Assembly (NCBI RefSeq): GCF_002006345.1
Contig: NZ_LZZM01000099.1
Location: forward strand, 88,469-152,468
Reading direction: 5' to 3'
DNA length: 64,000 nucleotides
Origin: Clostridium puniceum
GTDB taxonomy: Bacteria > Bacillota > Clostridia > Clostridiales > Clostridiaceae
Part shown: one piece after another, positions 48,834 to 58,525 of the stretch
Numbering within the stretch: the first letter of the stretch is position 1
How the letters are laid out: every line of letters begins with the position of its first letter
Notes under the pieces: generated by a model
Told to the model about the DNA's origin: nothing
The model's database searches: none
The model's input: the letters and a program-made list of their open reading frames with translations, nothing else
Program-made: the position numbers and the translations under genes

Positions 48834-49751
48834 ATGTCAAATATAATTGCAGTGATTTGGGATTTTGACAAAACACTAGTTAATGGTTATATGCAAGATC
48901 CAATTTTTGAAGAATATAACATAAATTCTAAGGAATTTTGGGATAAGGTAAATAGTTTACCTGAAAAATATAAAAAGGAGCAAGGTGTAAAAGTAAATCC
49001 AGAAACGGTATATCTCAATGAATTTATAAAATATACAAAACAAGGAAAATTTAAAGGATTAAATAATTCTAAACTCAGAGAATTTGGTAAAAAGTTAAAC
49101 TTTTATAATGGCATTCCAGAAATATTTGAAAAAACAAAGAAATTAATTGAAGATAATGCGAGATATAAAGAGTTTGATATAAAAGTTGAACATTACATTG
49201 TAAGTACTGGAATTACACAAATTATTAAAGGATCTGCAGTTAATAATTTTGTTGATGGTATTTGGGCATGTGAATTCATTGAAGATGCAATATCAGAAGC
49301 AAGTGAAGAGAAAATTATTAGCCAAATTGGTTTCACAATTGATAATACAACTAAAACAAGAGCATTGTTTGAAATAAATAAAGGTGTAAATAAAAGAGAA
49401 GATGTTGAAGTTAATACAAAAATATCTAATGATTTAAGAAGAATATCCTTTAATAATATGATATATATAGCAGATGGGCCGAGTGATATACCAGCTTTTT
49501 CAGTTGTGAAAAAGAATGGAGGAAAAACTTTTGCAATTTATCCGAAAGAAGATAAAAAAGCATTTAAACAAGTTGAACAATTGAGAATGGATGATAGGAT
49601 AGATATGTATGCCGAAGCAGATTATTCAGAAGGAACTACTACGTTTATGTGGATTAGCAACAAAATTGAAGAAATAGCTGAAAAAATTTATTATGATGAA
49701 AAAAACAGAATAAGTAATTCTATATCATCCACACCAAAACATATAGTTTAA
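48834..49751 (+). CDS. HAD-superfamily phosphatase
   Basis: 305 aa. Motif I WDFDKTLV (nucleophile Asp), motif II STGITQII, and motif III/IV IYIADGPSDIPAF place it in the HAD hydrolases of the phosphoserine-phosphatase type, with a large helical cap between (about 25-110). Start at 48834 preferred (GGAAGGGA upstream). Substrate unknown. Confidence 0.75.
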   Translation: MSNIIAVIWDFDKTLVNGYMQDPIFEEYNINSKEFWDKVNSLPEKYKKEQGVKVNPETVYLNEFIKYTKQGKFKGLNNSKLREFGKKLNFYNGIPEIFEKTKKLIEDNARYKEFDIKVEHYIVSTGITQIIKGSAVNNFVDGIWACEFIEDAISEASEEKIISQIGFTIDNTTKTRALFEINKGVNKREDVEVNTKISNDLRRISFNNMIYIADGPSDIPAFSVVKKNGGKTFAIYPKEDKKAFKQVEQLRMDDRIDMYAEADYSEGTTTFMWISNKIEEIAEKIYYDEKNRISNSISSTPKHIV

Positions 49752-49823
49752 AACTAAATATGGTTTTATATATTTCATCAAAAATACTAACTAAGAGAAT
49801 TCACATATATGTAAAGAACAATA

Positions 49824-49868
49824 CTAATTAAGTACAGAGCAATTTAAAAGCATTCTGTACTTAATTAG
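49824..49868. terminator. Bidirectional terminator
   Basis: CTAATTAAGTACAGAG / TTCTGTACTTAATTAG stem between convergent HAD and ZIP genes. Confidence 0.7.
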
Positions 49869-49898
49869 ATTTACTTAAAAATGATATTATTTATATTG

Positions 49899-50702
49899 TT
49901 ATATAAATAATAATAAGCTTATTGCCATAACTATCATTCCCGCTACAAGTCCGTATATTGAAAGATGGTGTTCACCATATTCTCGTGCTGAAGGTAACAA
50001 TTCATCAAGAGATATAAATACCATTATTCCTGCTACAGATGCAAAAAGTATACCGAAGATTAAATCGTTGATGAAAGGCATTAATATTAAGTAGCCTACA
50101 AGTGCACCTATTGGTTCCGATAAACCCGATAAGAAGGAGTAAAAGAAAGCCTTCTTTCTATCCCCAGTAGCATAATAAACAGGTACTGATACGGCTATTC
50201 CTTCTGGTATATTATGAATTGCTATAGCTACAGCAATAGGTATCGCTATAGAAGGTTCCTGTAATGCAGATATAAAGGTTGCTAAACCCTCTGGAAAATT
50301 GTGAATTCCAACAGCCAATGCAGTAAATATTCCCATTCTTAGTAGTTTATTATCTAAATGTCTATTGTTATCATTCATATCTTCAATTTTATACATATCA
50401 TGTGGGTTTTCTCCGCTAGGGATTAGCTTATCAATAAGTGCAATTAAAAGCATGCCTCCAAAAAAGGCAATTACAGTAACCCAAGAACCAATTTTTAGTC
50501 CTAGTTCATTTGTAAGAGAAGTTTTTGCTTTAAAGAATATTTCTACCATAGAAACATAAATCATTACGCCAGCAGAAAAACCGAGACTTATGGATAAAAA
50601 TTTAGTGTTTGTTTTTTTTGTAAAAAAGGCAATAGCGCTTCCTATGCCAGTACATAGACCAGCAAAAAGAGTTAATCCAAAAGCAAATAAAACATTATTC
50701 AT
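49899..50702 (-). CDS. zupT: ZIP-family metal transporter (ZupT-like)
   Basis: 267 aa with eight helices. Metal-site motifs [10 protein letters not shown] (helix 4) and [18 protein letters not shown] (helix 5) are both intact. Broad-range divalent metal uptake (Zn, Fe, Mn). Start behind AAGGAGG. A Fur-like near-palindrome lies about 45 nt upstream of the start, over the probable -35 region, so metal-repressed expression is likely. Confidence 0.9.
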   Translation of the reverse strand: MNNVLFAFGLTLFAGLCTGIGSAIAFFTKKTNTKFLSISLGFSAGVMIYVSMVEIFFKAKTSLTNELGLKIGSWVTVIAFFGGMLLIALIDKLIPSGENPHDMYKIEDMNDNNRHLDNKLLRMGIFTALAVGIHNFPEGLATFISALQEPSIAIPIAVAIAIHNIPEGIAVSVPVYYATGDRKKAFFYSFLSGLSEPIGALVGYLILMPFINDLIFGILFASVAGIMVFISLDELLPSAREYGEHHLSIYGLVAGMIVMAISLLLFI

Positions 50703-50747
50703 TTTTACCTCCTTGTGACTTATAAGTAATACTATACTGGAATTTAA

Positions 50748-50762
50748 TGAAAATGAATATTA
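50748..50762 (-). promoter_or_regulatory. Fur/Zur-like box upstream of the ZIP gene
   Basis: TGAAAAT-G-AATATTA, 12 of 15 matches to the 7-1-7 core, overlapping the likely -35 hexamer (TATTCA) that pairs with a TATAGT -10 on the minus strand near 50730. Confidence 0.4.
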
Positions 50763-50840
50763 AATAACAATTAATATATTCATATTATACTAGAAAATTT
50801 ATAAATGTATAAGTATTTTAAAAGTTTTATACTAATAAAT

Positions 50841-50880
50841 GTGAAAAGACTGGTAATTTTTAATTCCAGCCTTTTATAAA
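50841..50880 (-). terminator. Terminator after feoB
   Basis: Minus-strand AAAGGCTGG...CCAGTCTTTT stem with T-rich tail. Confidence 0.6.
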
Positions 50881-50886
50881 ATAAAA

Positions 50887-53004
50887 TTAAGCGAATCCTA
50901 ATATTTTAAATATTGTACTTGTTATGAAGCAGATACAAATTGCAATACAAGTAGGAAGTAGTGCTGCAATTGCTGTCCATTTTAAACTTCCAGTTTCTTT
51001 TTTTATTGTTAAAAGAGTTGTAGCGCATGGCCAGTGTAGCAAGCTAAATAACATAGTATTTAGTGCTGTAAGATAAGTCCAACCATTATTCAATAATATT
51101 TGTCTTAAAGAATCTATACTATCAAATTCCACCATTGAACCTGTTGATAAATAGCACATCATGAGTATTGGGAGTACAATCTCATTTGCAGGGAGTCCTA
51201 GTATAAAGGCCATTAATATAAATCCATCCAGACCAATGAGACTTGCAAAAGTATTAAGAAAAGAAGCTACATGTCCAATAATACTTAAATTACCAATATA
51301 TATATTAGCAAGTATCCAAGTTATTGCTCCAGCTGGAGCAGCTACAACAACTGCTCTCCAAAGTACGAATATGGTTCTATCAATTATTGAAGTATATAAA
51401 ACTTGTCTAATTTTAGGCACCCTATAAGGAGGTAATTCTAAAGTAAAAGTAGATGGAACTCCCTTTAATATTGTTTTAGATAATCCATATGATACTAATA
51501 AGGTCACAGATATACCTATAATAACTAAGCCTGTAATTAATAAGGCTGGTAAAAAACTAAATTCGTTTCCACCTTTTACAACTAGAAAAACTGTAGCTAT
51601 AGTTATTAGGGTAGGAAATCTTCCATTACAAGGAACAAAATTATTTGTTAGGATCGCTATAAGTCTTTCTCTAGGGGATTCTATTATTCTACAAGATATT
51701 ATTCCAGCAGCATTACAACCAAACCCCATACACATGGTTAAACATTGTTTACCATGTGCACAAGCCTTTTTAAATAAGTGATCAAGATTAAAAGCTACTC
51801 TTGGCAGATATCCCAAATCTTCAAGTATTGTGAATATAGGAAAGAATATTGCCATTGGAGGAAGCATTACAGATATAACCCATGCTAAAGTCCTATAAAG
51901 TCCAAGTATAAGAACTCCATGAAGCCAGCTTGGAGCATTCATGTTGTTAAACCATAAAGTAAGTTTATCTTCAAAGGCGAAAAGTAAATTAGCAATTATT
52001 TCAGATGGTATATTTGCACCAGTTATTGTAATCCAAAATATCGCCGCTAAAATCAAAAGCATTAGGGGAATTCCAAATATTTTAGATGTAATGTAATTAT
52101 CAATTATTTTATCTCTATTTAGCTTTGTTTTATATTCTTTTACATATTTGTTTTTTATTTCTTCCGCTTTTATATAAATCTCCTTAGAAATGTCATCTCT
52201 TATATTTCTCTTTTTGTCGTGAAGATTAGATTCTTTTATAATATTCATTATTTCTTCTGATGAATTATCGTTTATATTGCTAAAAATAGAAGCTATTAAT
52301 TTTTTGTCACCATCAATAATTCTCAAAGCAAGCCATCTAGAGTTAATATTTCTTATATTTTTTTCAATTATAGGTTGAATAGATTTAATCTTTTCTTCTA
52401 TATAATTATTGTATATCACAGTTTTAGGTTTTGGCTTAATTTGTCCAGTAGTAACTTTATATACTTCTTCTTTTAGTGCTTCTATACCTTGCCCATTTCT
52501 AGCTGAACATAAAACTACAGGAATTCTAAGTTCTGTTTCAATACCTTTTCTATCTATTATTATATTTTTCTTTTTGGCTTCATCAATAAGGTTAATACAT
52601 AGTATTACATTTTGTGTTAATTCCATAACTTGATAAACAAGGTTCAAATTCCTTTCGAGGCAAGTTGCATCAGTAACAACTATTACAGCATCTGAATTAC
52701 CAAAACAAATAAAATCTCTCGCCACTTCTTCTTCTACAGATGAAGTAAATAATGAATAAGTTCCTGGAAGATCTACCAAGGTATTTCTTTTATTGTTATG
52801 AGTAAATTCTCCTCTGGCGTTTACTACTGTTTTGCCTGGCCAATTTCCAGTATGCTGATGAAGTCCTGTGAGAGAATTAAATACAGTACTTTTTCCTGTA
52901 TTAGGATTACCAGCAAGTGCAATTATATATTGACCATCTTTTCTTTCTATTTTAAATATATCTATCATTGCATTACTTTTGGTTGATTCAAATGTTAGCC
53001 CCAT
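50887..53004 (-). CDS. feoB: Ferrous iron transporter FeoB
   Basis: 705 aa. Cytoplasmic G domain with GNPNTGKST (about 32-40), DLPGTYSL and NLIDEAKKK (G4 as NxxD), a helical GDI-like region, then membrane helices with two gate repeats and the cysteine-rich ACAHGKQCLTMCMGFGCNAAG segment. GTP-dependent Fe2+ uptake under anaerobic conditions. Start behind AGGAGG. It lies 73 nt after feoA. A short extra N-terminus precedes the G domain. Confidence 0.95.
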   Translation of the reverse strand: MGLTFESTKSNAMIDIFKIERKDGQYIIALAGNPNTGKSTVFNSLTGLHQHTGNWPGKTVVNARGEFTHNNKRNTLVDLPGTYSLFTSSVEEEVARDFICFGNSDAVIVVTDATCLERNLNLVYQVMELTQNVILCINLIDEAKKKNIIIDRKGIETELRIPVVLCSARNGQGIEALKEEVYKVTTGQIKPKPKTVIYNNYIEEKIKSIQPIIEKNIRNINSRWLALRIIDGDKKLIASIFSNINDNSSEEIMNIIKESNLHDKKRNIRDDISKEIYIKAEEIKNKYVKEYKTKLNRDKIIDNYITSKIFGIPLMLLILAAIFWITITGANIPSEIIANLLFAFEDKLTLWFNNMNAPSWLHGVLILGLYRTLAWVISVMLPPMAIFFPIFTILEDLGYLPRVAFNLDHLFKKACAHGKQCLTMCMGFGCNAAGIISCRIIESPRERLIAILTNNFVPCNGRFPTLITIATVFLVVKGGNEFSFLPALLITGLVIIGISVTLLVSYGLSKTILKGVPSTFTLELPPYRVPKIRQVLYTSIIDRTIFVLWRAVVVAAPAGAITWILANIYIGNLSIIGHVASFLNTFASLIGLDGFILMAFILGLPANEIVLPILMMCYLSTGSMVEFDSIDSLRQILLNNGWTYLTALNTMLFSLLHWPCATTLLTIKKETGSLKWTAIAALLPTCIAICICFITSTIFKILGFA

Positions 53005-53077
53005 TATGGCCTCCTAAAATATTATTACTATAAAAAACAGGTAATATCTATTTTTTAAATCTGGAATAGATTTGAAA

Positions 53078-53305
53078 CTAAAATTCATTAACATATATTA
53101 AAGAAGCTTCTTCATTTCTAAGAGCTATCATAGCACCACGAATATTATAGATAGTAGGATCACCAAAAGGTCCTTTTCTTACTACCTCAACCTTTGCACC
53201 TTTTGTAATTCCAAGAGCAAGCATTCTCTCCCTTAGTATTCCTGTTGCTGAAAGATTTTCAACTCTAACGGAGTTTCCAACTGAAATATTATTAAGATTT
53301 AACAT
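53078..53305 (-). CDS. feoA: FeoA, ferrous iron transport accessory
   Basis: 75 aa SH3-like protein: NISVGNSVRVENL, GILRERMLALGITKGAKVEVVRKGPFGDPTIYNIRGAMIALR. Probably activates or stabilises FeoB. Start behind GGAGAAG. First gene of the feoAB operon. Confidence 0.93.
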   Translation of the reverse strand: MLNLNNISVGNSVRVENLSATGILRERMLALGITKGAKVEVVRKGPFGDPTIYNIRGAMIALRNEEASLIYVNEF

Positions 53306-53865
53306 ATTATCTTCTCCTTCAAATAAAAGTATTTTGTTTATGTTGTTTTGCTTAAGTTAATTTTTTCTCTTAGGCTAAATATTGTATATAGGAAATTATA
53401 TAGAAAAAGTTATAATGAGACTTTAAAATAATTTATAAAATCTAGTTTCATGTAAGCAAAAAATTATATTATTCTGAAAAAGTTTCCTTCAACTAACTTT
53501 AGTATAATTTATGATTAGATATTTGAAAATGTGACATAAAATGGAATGTTATTTAATCTGTACTAAAGTTTTGTCTTTAGAGTTTTGCAAATAATTATAT
53601 TATATATGAAGATTATAGAATAAGGAGAAGGGATGGTTATCTCAAGTTGGCGTAGTAATAAGAGCTGAACTACTTGATAATATTACTAAAGCTTTTACAA
53701 ATAAATATTTAAATGCTGTAATAATAAATATTTTATGTGGTCTTGATACGAGATTCTTTTAATACTGTTTTTTAAGACGATTAAAACTGATACCTATAGA
53801 CTGGAAACATGAAAGAAGAGTTTATTCCGTAGGTATTTTTTGATTAAGCATCAGATTAATAGGTT
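53306..53865. other. Intergenic with small coding remnant
   Basis: 560 nt. A plus-strand open stretch at 53633-53762 (WLSQVGVVIRAELLDNITKAFTNKY...) looks like part of a lost gene. No strong Fur-like box was found just upstream of feoA, which is surprising for this operon. Confidence 0.35.
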
Positions 53866-54687
53866 TTAAAATGGATATACATATGAAGTATCTGGATTAA
53901 GATCCTTTTCCATATGGTCAACTACTATAATGGGATCTACAGTACTGTTATAAGTATCTTTCTTAATTTTTCCTTTTACTTTTATCCAAGTGTCATTACT
54001 ATAAGATTCTAGATTACTGTGCTCACACCTGATTCCTGCAATTTGCATATCTGCTGCACAGCACGCCATCATAAATCTTCCGATTACAAATTCATTTTCT
54101 TTAATATTTTCATCTTTATATACAAATCCTGTTATTTCTATATCCGTTCCTACATATTTATCTGGATTAGATAAAATCTCATCAAGTGAAAATACAAAGT
54201 TTTTAGAATTTACATTTATAACATTTTCTTTAATATCTAATTGTTTTTTATCACTTGCACCTTTTCCATCACTTTCAGTTTTTCCTTCATATAAATCAAA
54301 TGTTGAACTATTTTTTAAATTATTATCTTGATTAGTATTATTTTTTAAATTGTCATTTAGTGTAATATTAGAACTTGCATTTGCATCACTACTTTTAATT
54401 GTAGTAGAACTTGCACTATTACTTTCCATAAAAAATATCATAATTAATGGAATTATAAAAATTACATAGTTCTTAAACTTAACTTTTTTCTTTTTATTAT
54501 TAAAAAGCTCTTTAACTAAAAATAACACAATTATAAACATTGCTATCATTCCTAAAATTGCAAATGGAATAATTTTGGGATTTACATATCTAATTATTTC
54601 ATTATTTATAATAATTTTGAAGTAAAATGCTGAAAAACGAAGTAATATTAATATTTTTATAAAAATGTCTATATTTAATTTTTTCAT
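53866..54687 (-). CDS. TIGR03943/DUF1980-like putative permease subunit (YcgQ-like)
   Basis: 273 aa. Three hydrophobic N-terminal helices, an Asn/Ser-rich linker (about 90-145), and a C-terminal OB-like domain with VIGRFMMACCAADMQIAGIRCE, the hallmark Cys-Cys segment of this family. It is regularly encoded with a YcgR/ArsP-like permease, as here. Proposed roles include metal or organic-ion transport; the substrate is unknown. Starts behind GAAAGAGGG. Confidence 0.8.
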   Translation of the reverse strand: MKKLNIDIFIKILILLRFSAFYFKIIINNEIIRYVNPKIIPFAILGMIAMFIIVLFLVKELFNNKKKKVKFKNYVIFIIPLIMIFFMESNSASSTTIKSSDANASSNITLNDNLKNNTNQDNNLKNSSTFDLYEGKTESDGKGASDKKQLDIKENVINVNSKNFVFSLDEILSNPDKYVGTDIEITGFVYKDENIKENEFVIGRFMMACCAADMQIAGIRCEHSNLESYSNDTWIKVKGKIKKDTYNSTVDPIIVVDHMEKDLNPDTSYVYPF

Positions 54688-54773
54688 ATTTTCCCTCTTT
54701 CAATCAATTTTAAAGTATTCAAAAAATACTAAATTTTGTGCAAACCAGATTATTATGCTGTTTTTGAGTATTT

Positions 54774-56384
54774 CTAAGCTAACTTGAAATTAATCAAAAC
54801 TCCAAATGATACTGCAAGAATAATAAATATTAACTTTAATACAAATTTCTTTTTAAAACTTCCAAAAAGCATAATTGTATTTTTAACATCTAACATAGGC
54901 CCAACCACTAAAAATCCCATTACAGAGTTTATTGAAAATTGCTTCAAAAAACCTTTAGCAATAAAAGCATCTGAAGTTGAACACACTGAAAATAAAAAAG
55001 CTAATCCTATCATAATCAAAAGTGAACTTCTATTGTCATTTGGAATATACATATTATTTAATGATACTGTAGTTTGAAAAATGCTAGATAGAAATGTTCC
55101 TATAATCATAAATTTTCCTATATTGAAAAATTCATCTCCTGTATGAATAAATACAGCTTTTACCTTCTCTAATTTGCTTTTATCCTCCTCATAGTTATCA
55201 TCACAAAATCCACAATTGCATTCAGCTATGTCTTCATTACTTTTTAAAATGTCTTCATCTTTCTTTGTGGAAAACTGCATAATAAGACCTACGGAACTTG
55301 CAATTATTATACCTGCAAATATTCTATAAATAACTACAGATTTCATTCCCTGAAAAGCATATATAGTTGAAATAATCGCTATTGGATTTACTATTGGTGC
55401 CGCTAACATAAATGTAACTCCAGCAGCTATAGGTACTTTCTTTTTTGTAAGTGCTCTAACAATAGGGATAGTCCCACAATCGCATATAGGGAAGAATAAT
55501 CCTGCAAAGGCTGCAATTATACACGATAAAAAAATATTCTTTGGAAATATTTTTATAAGCTTATCTTTTGATATACAAATTTGAATTATTGCTGATACAA
55601 AGCTTCCAATAAGAATGAAAGGAACCCCTTGAATTAGCATGCTTATAAACACATTATAAAACTTTTTAAATTTATCTAAGTATTCACTATATATGTTAAT
55701 GTTCAATGTTGTAAGTGTAATCAAGCAAGTAAATATAAATATAGAAAGAGTTATATATAATAAAGTCTTAAAAACAAATAAATTATGTTTTTCTATCGCT
55801 ACATATTCTTCTTCTTTTGATCCGTCATTATTTAGTGTAGAAGTATATTTAAGCATATTAGCTGTTTCATTAATATTTTTAATTTGTTTTTGGATTCTTG
55901 AAAATTCCTTCTTTTCTAACTCATTTATATTAGTCAGAATGATGGTGTCACTATTAAAAATATGAGTATTGACTATGTTTTTCATATTTCTAAGATACAT
56001 AGGGAATTTTATTACATCAATTATACTTATTATGTCATCAATCTTACATATTTTTTTTACACTTTTTTCATTGAATATATTAATAATATTTGTAGAATTT
56101 TTCATACCATTTACTTCAATAAAAATTCTGTTGGGGATATATTTACTTATAATTTTTTTTATATAATCTGCATCTATTTCATTACCATAATCATTTTTTA
56201 TTACTATAATTGAACTTTGTTGTTTTTGGTTATTTAAGTCAAAGTCTATTTCACATTGTCCAAATTCATCTTGAATTACTACAATAATTTCATTTCGTAA
56301 TTCTTCGCCTTGTAACATAAAATTTATAAAGCTCGTTTTTCCAGAGCTAAGAAATCCTATAACTATTTCTACTTTTATATTCAT
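54774..56384 (-). CDS. Fusion of CobW-like GTPase domain and YcgR/ArsP-type permease
   Basis: 536 aa two-part protein. Residues 1-190 resemble COG0523/CobW metal-chaperone GTPases (IGFLSSGKTSFINFML P-loop, IQDEFGQCEID, IFIEVNG, LTNINEL), but the usual CxCC metal motif is missing. Residues 205-536 are an eight-helix permease with FFPICDCGTIPIVRALTKK and FMLAAPIVNPIAI, the DUF318/ArsP signature, and a loop CNCGFCDD. Normally these are separate genes. Paired with the TIGR03943 protein downstream. A metal-handling role is inference. Confidence 0.8.
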   Translation of the reverse strand: MNIKVEIVIGFLSSGKTSFINFMLQGEELRNEIIVVIQDEFGQCEIDFDLNNQKQQSSIIVIKNDYGNEIDADYIKKIISKYIPNRIFIEVNGMKNSTNIINIFNEKSVKKICKIDDIISIIDVIKFPMYLRNMKNIVNTHIFNSDTIILTNINELEKKEFSRIQKQIKNINETANMLKYTSTLNNDGSKEEEYVAIEKHNLFVFKTLLYITLSIFIFTCLITLTTLNINIYSEYLDKFKKFYNVFISMLIQGVPFILIGSFVSAIIQICISKDKLIKIFPKNIFLSCIIAAFAGLFFPICDCGTIPIVRALTKKKVPIAAGVTFMLAAPIVNPIAIISTIYAFQGMKSVVIYRIFAGIIIASSVGLIMQFSTKKDEDILKSNEDIAECNCGFCDDNYEEDKSKLEKVKAVFIHTGDEFFNIGKFMIIGTFLSSIFQTTVSLNNMYIPNDNRSSLLIMIGLAFLFSVCSTSDAFIAKGFLKQFSINSVMGFLVVGPMLDVKNTIMLFGSFKKKFVLKLIFIILAVSFGVLINFKLA

Positions 56385-56826
56385 ATTTCACCTCTAAATA
56401 CTCGTTAGATTATTTATAAATCTCTTTAGATAAGTAATTTAACTTATTTTTATTTATGTGATTTTCGATAATCCATATATTATCAATTTGTTGTTCATTT
56501 ATATCACTGCTTGAAAAATTTCAAGGTGCGTAATGAAATTGTATAGAAGTCACTGTATTTGACTATGCTTTAAATTAATTGAATTGTTATATCTACTTTT
56601 GTTTTCATATATTTTCTTCTTGTTGCAACAAATTTGCATTTTCATTTAAATAAATTATATTACTGTACATAGAAAATTACAATAATAGTTCCTAAATATC
56701 CTATTATTGTAATAAATATTTAATACATGCGATAGTTTGCTTTAGACATTAAAAAACAATTATTATATACTAATAAAAACATAATATTTAGGATAGTGGG
56801 GTTTAGTATATTTTTTTATACTAGAT
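56385..56826. other. Intergenic, no gene recognised
   Basis: AT-rich 440 nt between the fusion gene and the cobalamin riboswitch. No clear Fur-like box, tRNA or ORF. Confidence 0.45.
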
Positions 56827-56942
56827 TAAAAGGGAAACGAGTTAAAATCTCGTACAGTGCCATAGAGTGAGTATTAATATGCCATTGGGAAAATGAGAAG
56901 GCAACACAGGCTAGACTATGAAACCAAGTCAGGATACCTGCT
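56827..56942 (+). promoter_or_regulatory. Cobalamin riboswitch
   Basis: Core elements in order: AAAGGGAAACGAG, TACAGTGCC, TATGCCATTGG, GAGAAGGC, then the B12 box CCAAGTCAGGATACCTGC (56924-56941). Slightly divergent from consensus but all conserved blocks are present. It should repress downstream genes when cobalamin is plentiful. What follows is a decayed ABC operon, so the switch is now orphaned. Confidence 0.85.
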
Positions 56943-57091
56943 TATATATTCAGTACAATTCCTTTACGAGTCATGAAGAGAGTACAAATATACAGATATT
57001 ATTGCAACCATTTTTAGTTAAAATATTATACTATTGATTTTGGGTTCTCTCAGTGAGTTTAGTTGGGGGAGCTTTTTATGTTTAAATTAAA

Positions 57092-57178
57092 ATGGGAAAT
57101 GGAGCAAAAACAAGTGACAATACAATAATTATTCCATATCTAATAGCTAAAATGAGTTATGGAGGGAAAACAGAATGA
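57092..57178 (+). pseudogene. Fragment ahead of ABC ATPase remnant
   Basis: 28-codon open stretch (MGNGAKTSDNTIIIPYLIAK...) whose stop overlaps the start of the ATPase remnant, the usual arrangement at permease-ATPase junctions. Probably the tail or an internal deletion of the partner gene. Confidence 0.35.
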
Positions 57179-57620
57179 GAATAGAATTTGAAAAAATAGA
57201 TGTAAACATATCTCATAAAGAAATACTTAAATCTGTAAATCTTGTAGCAGAGCATAATAAAATTACAGGAATTATAGGACTAAATGATAATGCAAATCAA
57301 CATTGATTAAAACATTATTTGGTATAGTTCCTAAAAGAAGTGGTAGAATTTTATTAGATAACACTGATACTTTAAGGTTATCTAATAGCGAAATTGTAAT
57401 TAAAGTTAGATATATAGGATAAGATTATTCTTATGTATTTGATTTTTCAGTTAGAAAGATTGTAATATGAGATTATATTCGCAAAAGAAATATAAAGGAT
57501 GGTTATCTTCAAGAGAATGTGTGGATAATGCTCTTAATGAATTAAAAATTTCACATATGTCAGAAAGAAACATCCCAATCTTATCTAGTGGAGAAAGAAA
57601 AATAAAAATATTAAAAACAA
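57175..57620 (+). pseudogene. Cobalamin/siderophore-type ABC ATPase, decayed
   Basis: Start MRIEFEKIDVNISHKEILKSVNLVAEHNKITGIIGLNDN, then a damaged Walker A, KTLFGIVPKRSGRILLD, and further on IPILSSGERK, the ABC signature (LSSGE) near 57590. Several frame changes and stops interrupt it, and the C-terminus with Walker B is missing. The upstream B12 riboswitch suggests the original substrate was cobalamin or a precursor. Confidence 0.65.
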
Positions 57621-57622
57621 AA

Positions 57623-57663
57623 AATCTATAAAATTGCGAAAATAAGCAATCTTATAGATTTTA
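57623..57663 (+). terminator. Terminator after ABC remnant
   Basis: AAAATCTATAA / TTATAGATTTT stem with 20-nt loop. Confidence 0.55.
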
Positions 57664-57666
57664 AAT

Positions 57667-57726
57667 TGGTGCCGCTAGCCGGACTCGAACCGGCACGGTA
57701 TCACTACCAGAGGATTTTGAGTCCCT
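57667..57726 (-). other. 3' half of tRNA-Leu (CAA): attachment-site border
   Basis: On the minus strand: GGGACTCAAAATCC (anticodon arm, CAA), a variable arm, GCCGGTTCGAGTCCGGC (T arm), acceptor 3' strand and encoded CCA. The D arm and the acceptor 5' strand are absent. This is what integration at the 3' end of a tRNA-Leu gene leaves at the far end of an element. The missing side faces right, so the element extends beyond 57726. Confidence 0.75.
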
Positions 57727-57964
57727 TGAGATATCTAGAAGTTAAAGTATTATAAAAGAAAATAGAAGAAAATAAAGTTAACTTAAACCGGCAGTATTAC
57801 AAGGATTAAGAGGGATTTTAAAACTAAATTGAGAGTATCAGTGGTGAAAAGAAAAAAGCAAAAAAAGTTATCAAATTTGAATTTTGGAGAGAACTAGGAG
57901 AGAACTAATATAAAATCAACTAACATCCTACCATTGACAAATAATTTATAAAAGGATGCAAGTT

Positions 57965-58210
57965 ATGATTAAAAACGAAAAATATTATGAAAAACTTTTT
58001 GAAGATTATCCGGACGTTGTTAATATAAAAACATTTAGAGAAATGCTTGGAGGAATATCTGAGCAGGCAGCAAGAAGATTAATGAAAGAAAATAGAGTAA
58101 AGCATTATTTTATTTCTTTGACATATATGATTCCAAAAGTTTGGATTATTGAATATGTACTTAGTGAGGATTATGAAGAGTATAAAGAAAAATTAAAAGT
58201 TCAAATTTAA
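57965..58210 (+). CDS. Excisionase-like small DNA-binding protein
   Basis: 81 aa. VVNIKTFREMLGGISEQAARRLMKENRVKHYFISLTYMIPKVWIIEYVL has the winged-helix layout of MerR/excisionase-type proteins that bind element ends (helix-turn-helix about residues 16-40). Start at 57965 preferred: AAAAGGA lies nine bases upstream, while ATG at 57956 would touch it. About 240 nt from the tRNA fragment, where an element's int/xis genes would be. An open tail at 57840-57908 (FEFWRELGEN, stop) may be the end of a lost integrase. Confidence 0.65.
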   Translation: MIKNEKYYEKLFEDYPDVVNIKTFREMLGGISEQAARRLMKENRVKHYFISLTYMIPKVWIIEYVLSEDYEEYKEKLKVQI

Positions 58211-58525
58211 ATGATATCCTAGCTAATATATTTTAAATTTGAATAATAAGGTTAGAACGAGATGTTTATTATAGTAACAGAATTTATTAAAATATAAAAT
58301 TCATGGTTATAAATAATATATAAAATGAATAGCGTTTAGAGAAAAATTTAAAAAATCGCGTATTTCAAAACATTCAAGTTCAGCTGTATTTAGGAATGCA
58401 GATACACATCTTAATTAAGCTAAAGATTGGTTAAGATTAAAGGACATAATATAAATTTGATAGGGGAGAGTTTTTATATATGTGCTATAATAAGGTAGAA
58501 TACAAAAAGAAGGAGATGTTCAGTT
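58211..58525. other. Intergenic with degraded sequence
   Basis: 315 nt. An interrupted reading (SRISKHSSSAVFRNADTHLN, stop, AKDWLRLKDII) near 58355-58452 suggests an old gene remnant. A ribosome-binding site AGAAGGAG precedes the next gene. Confidence 0.35.
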
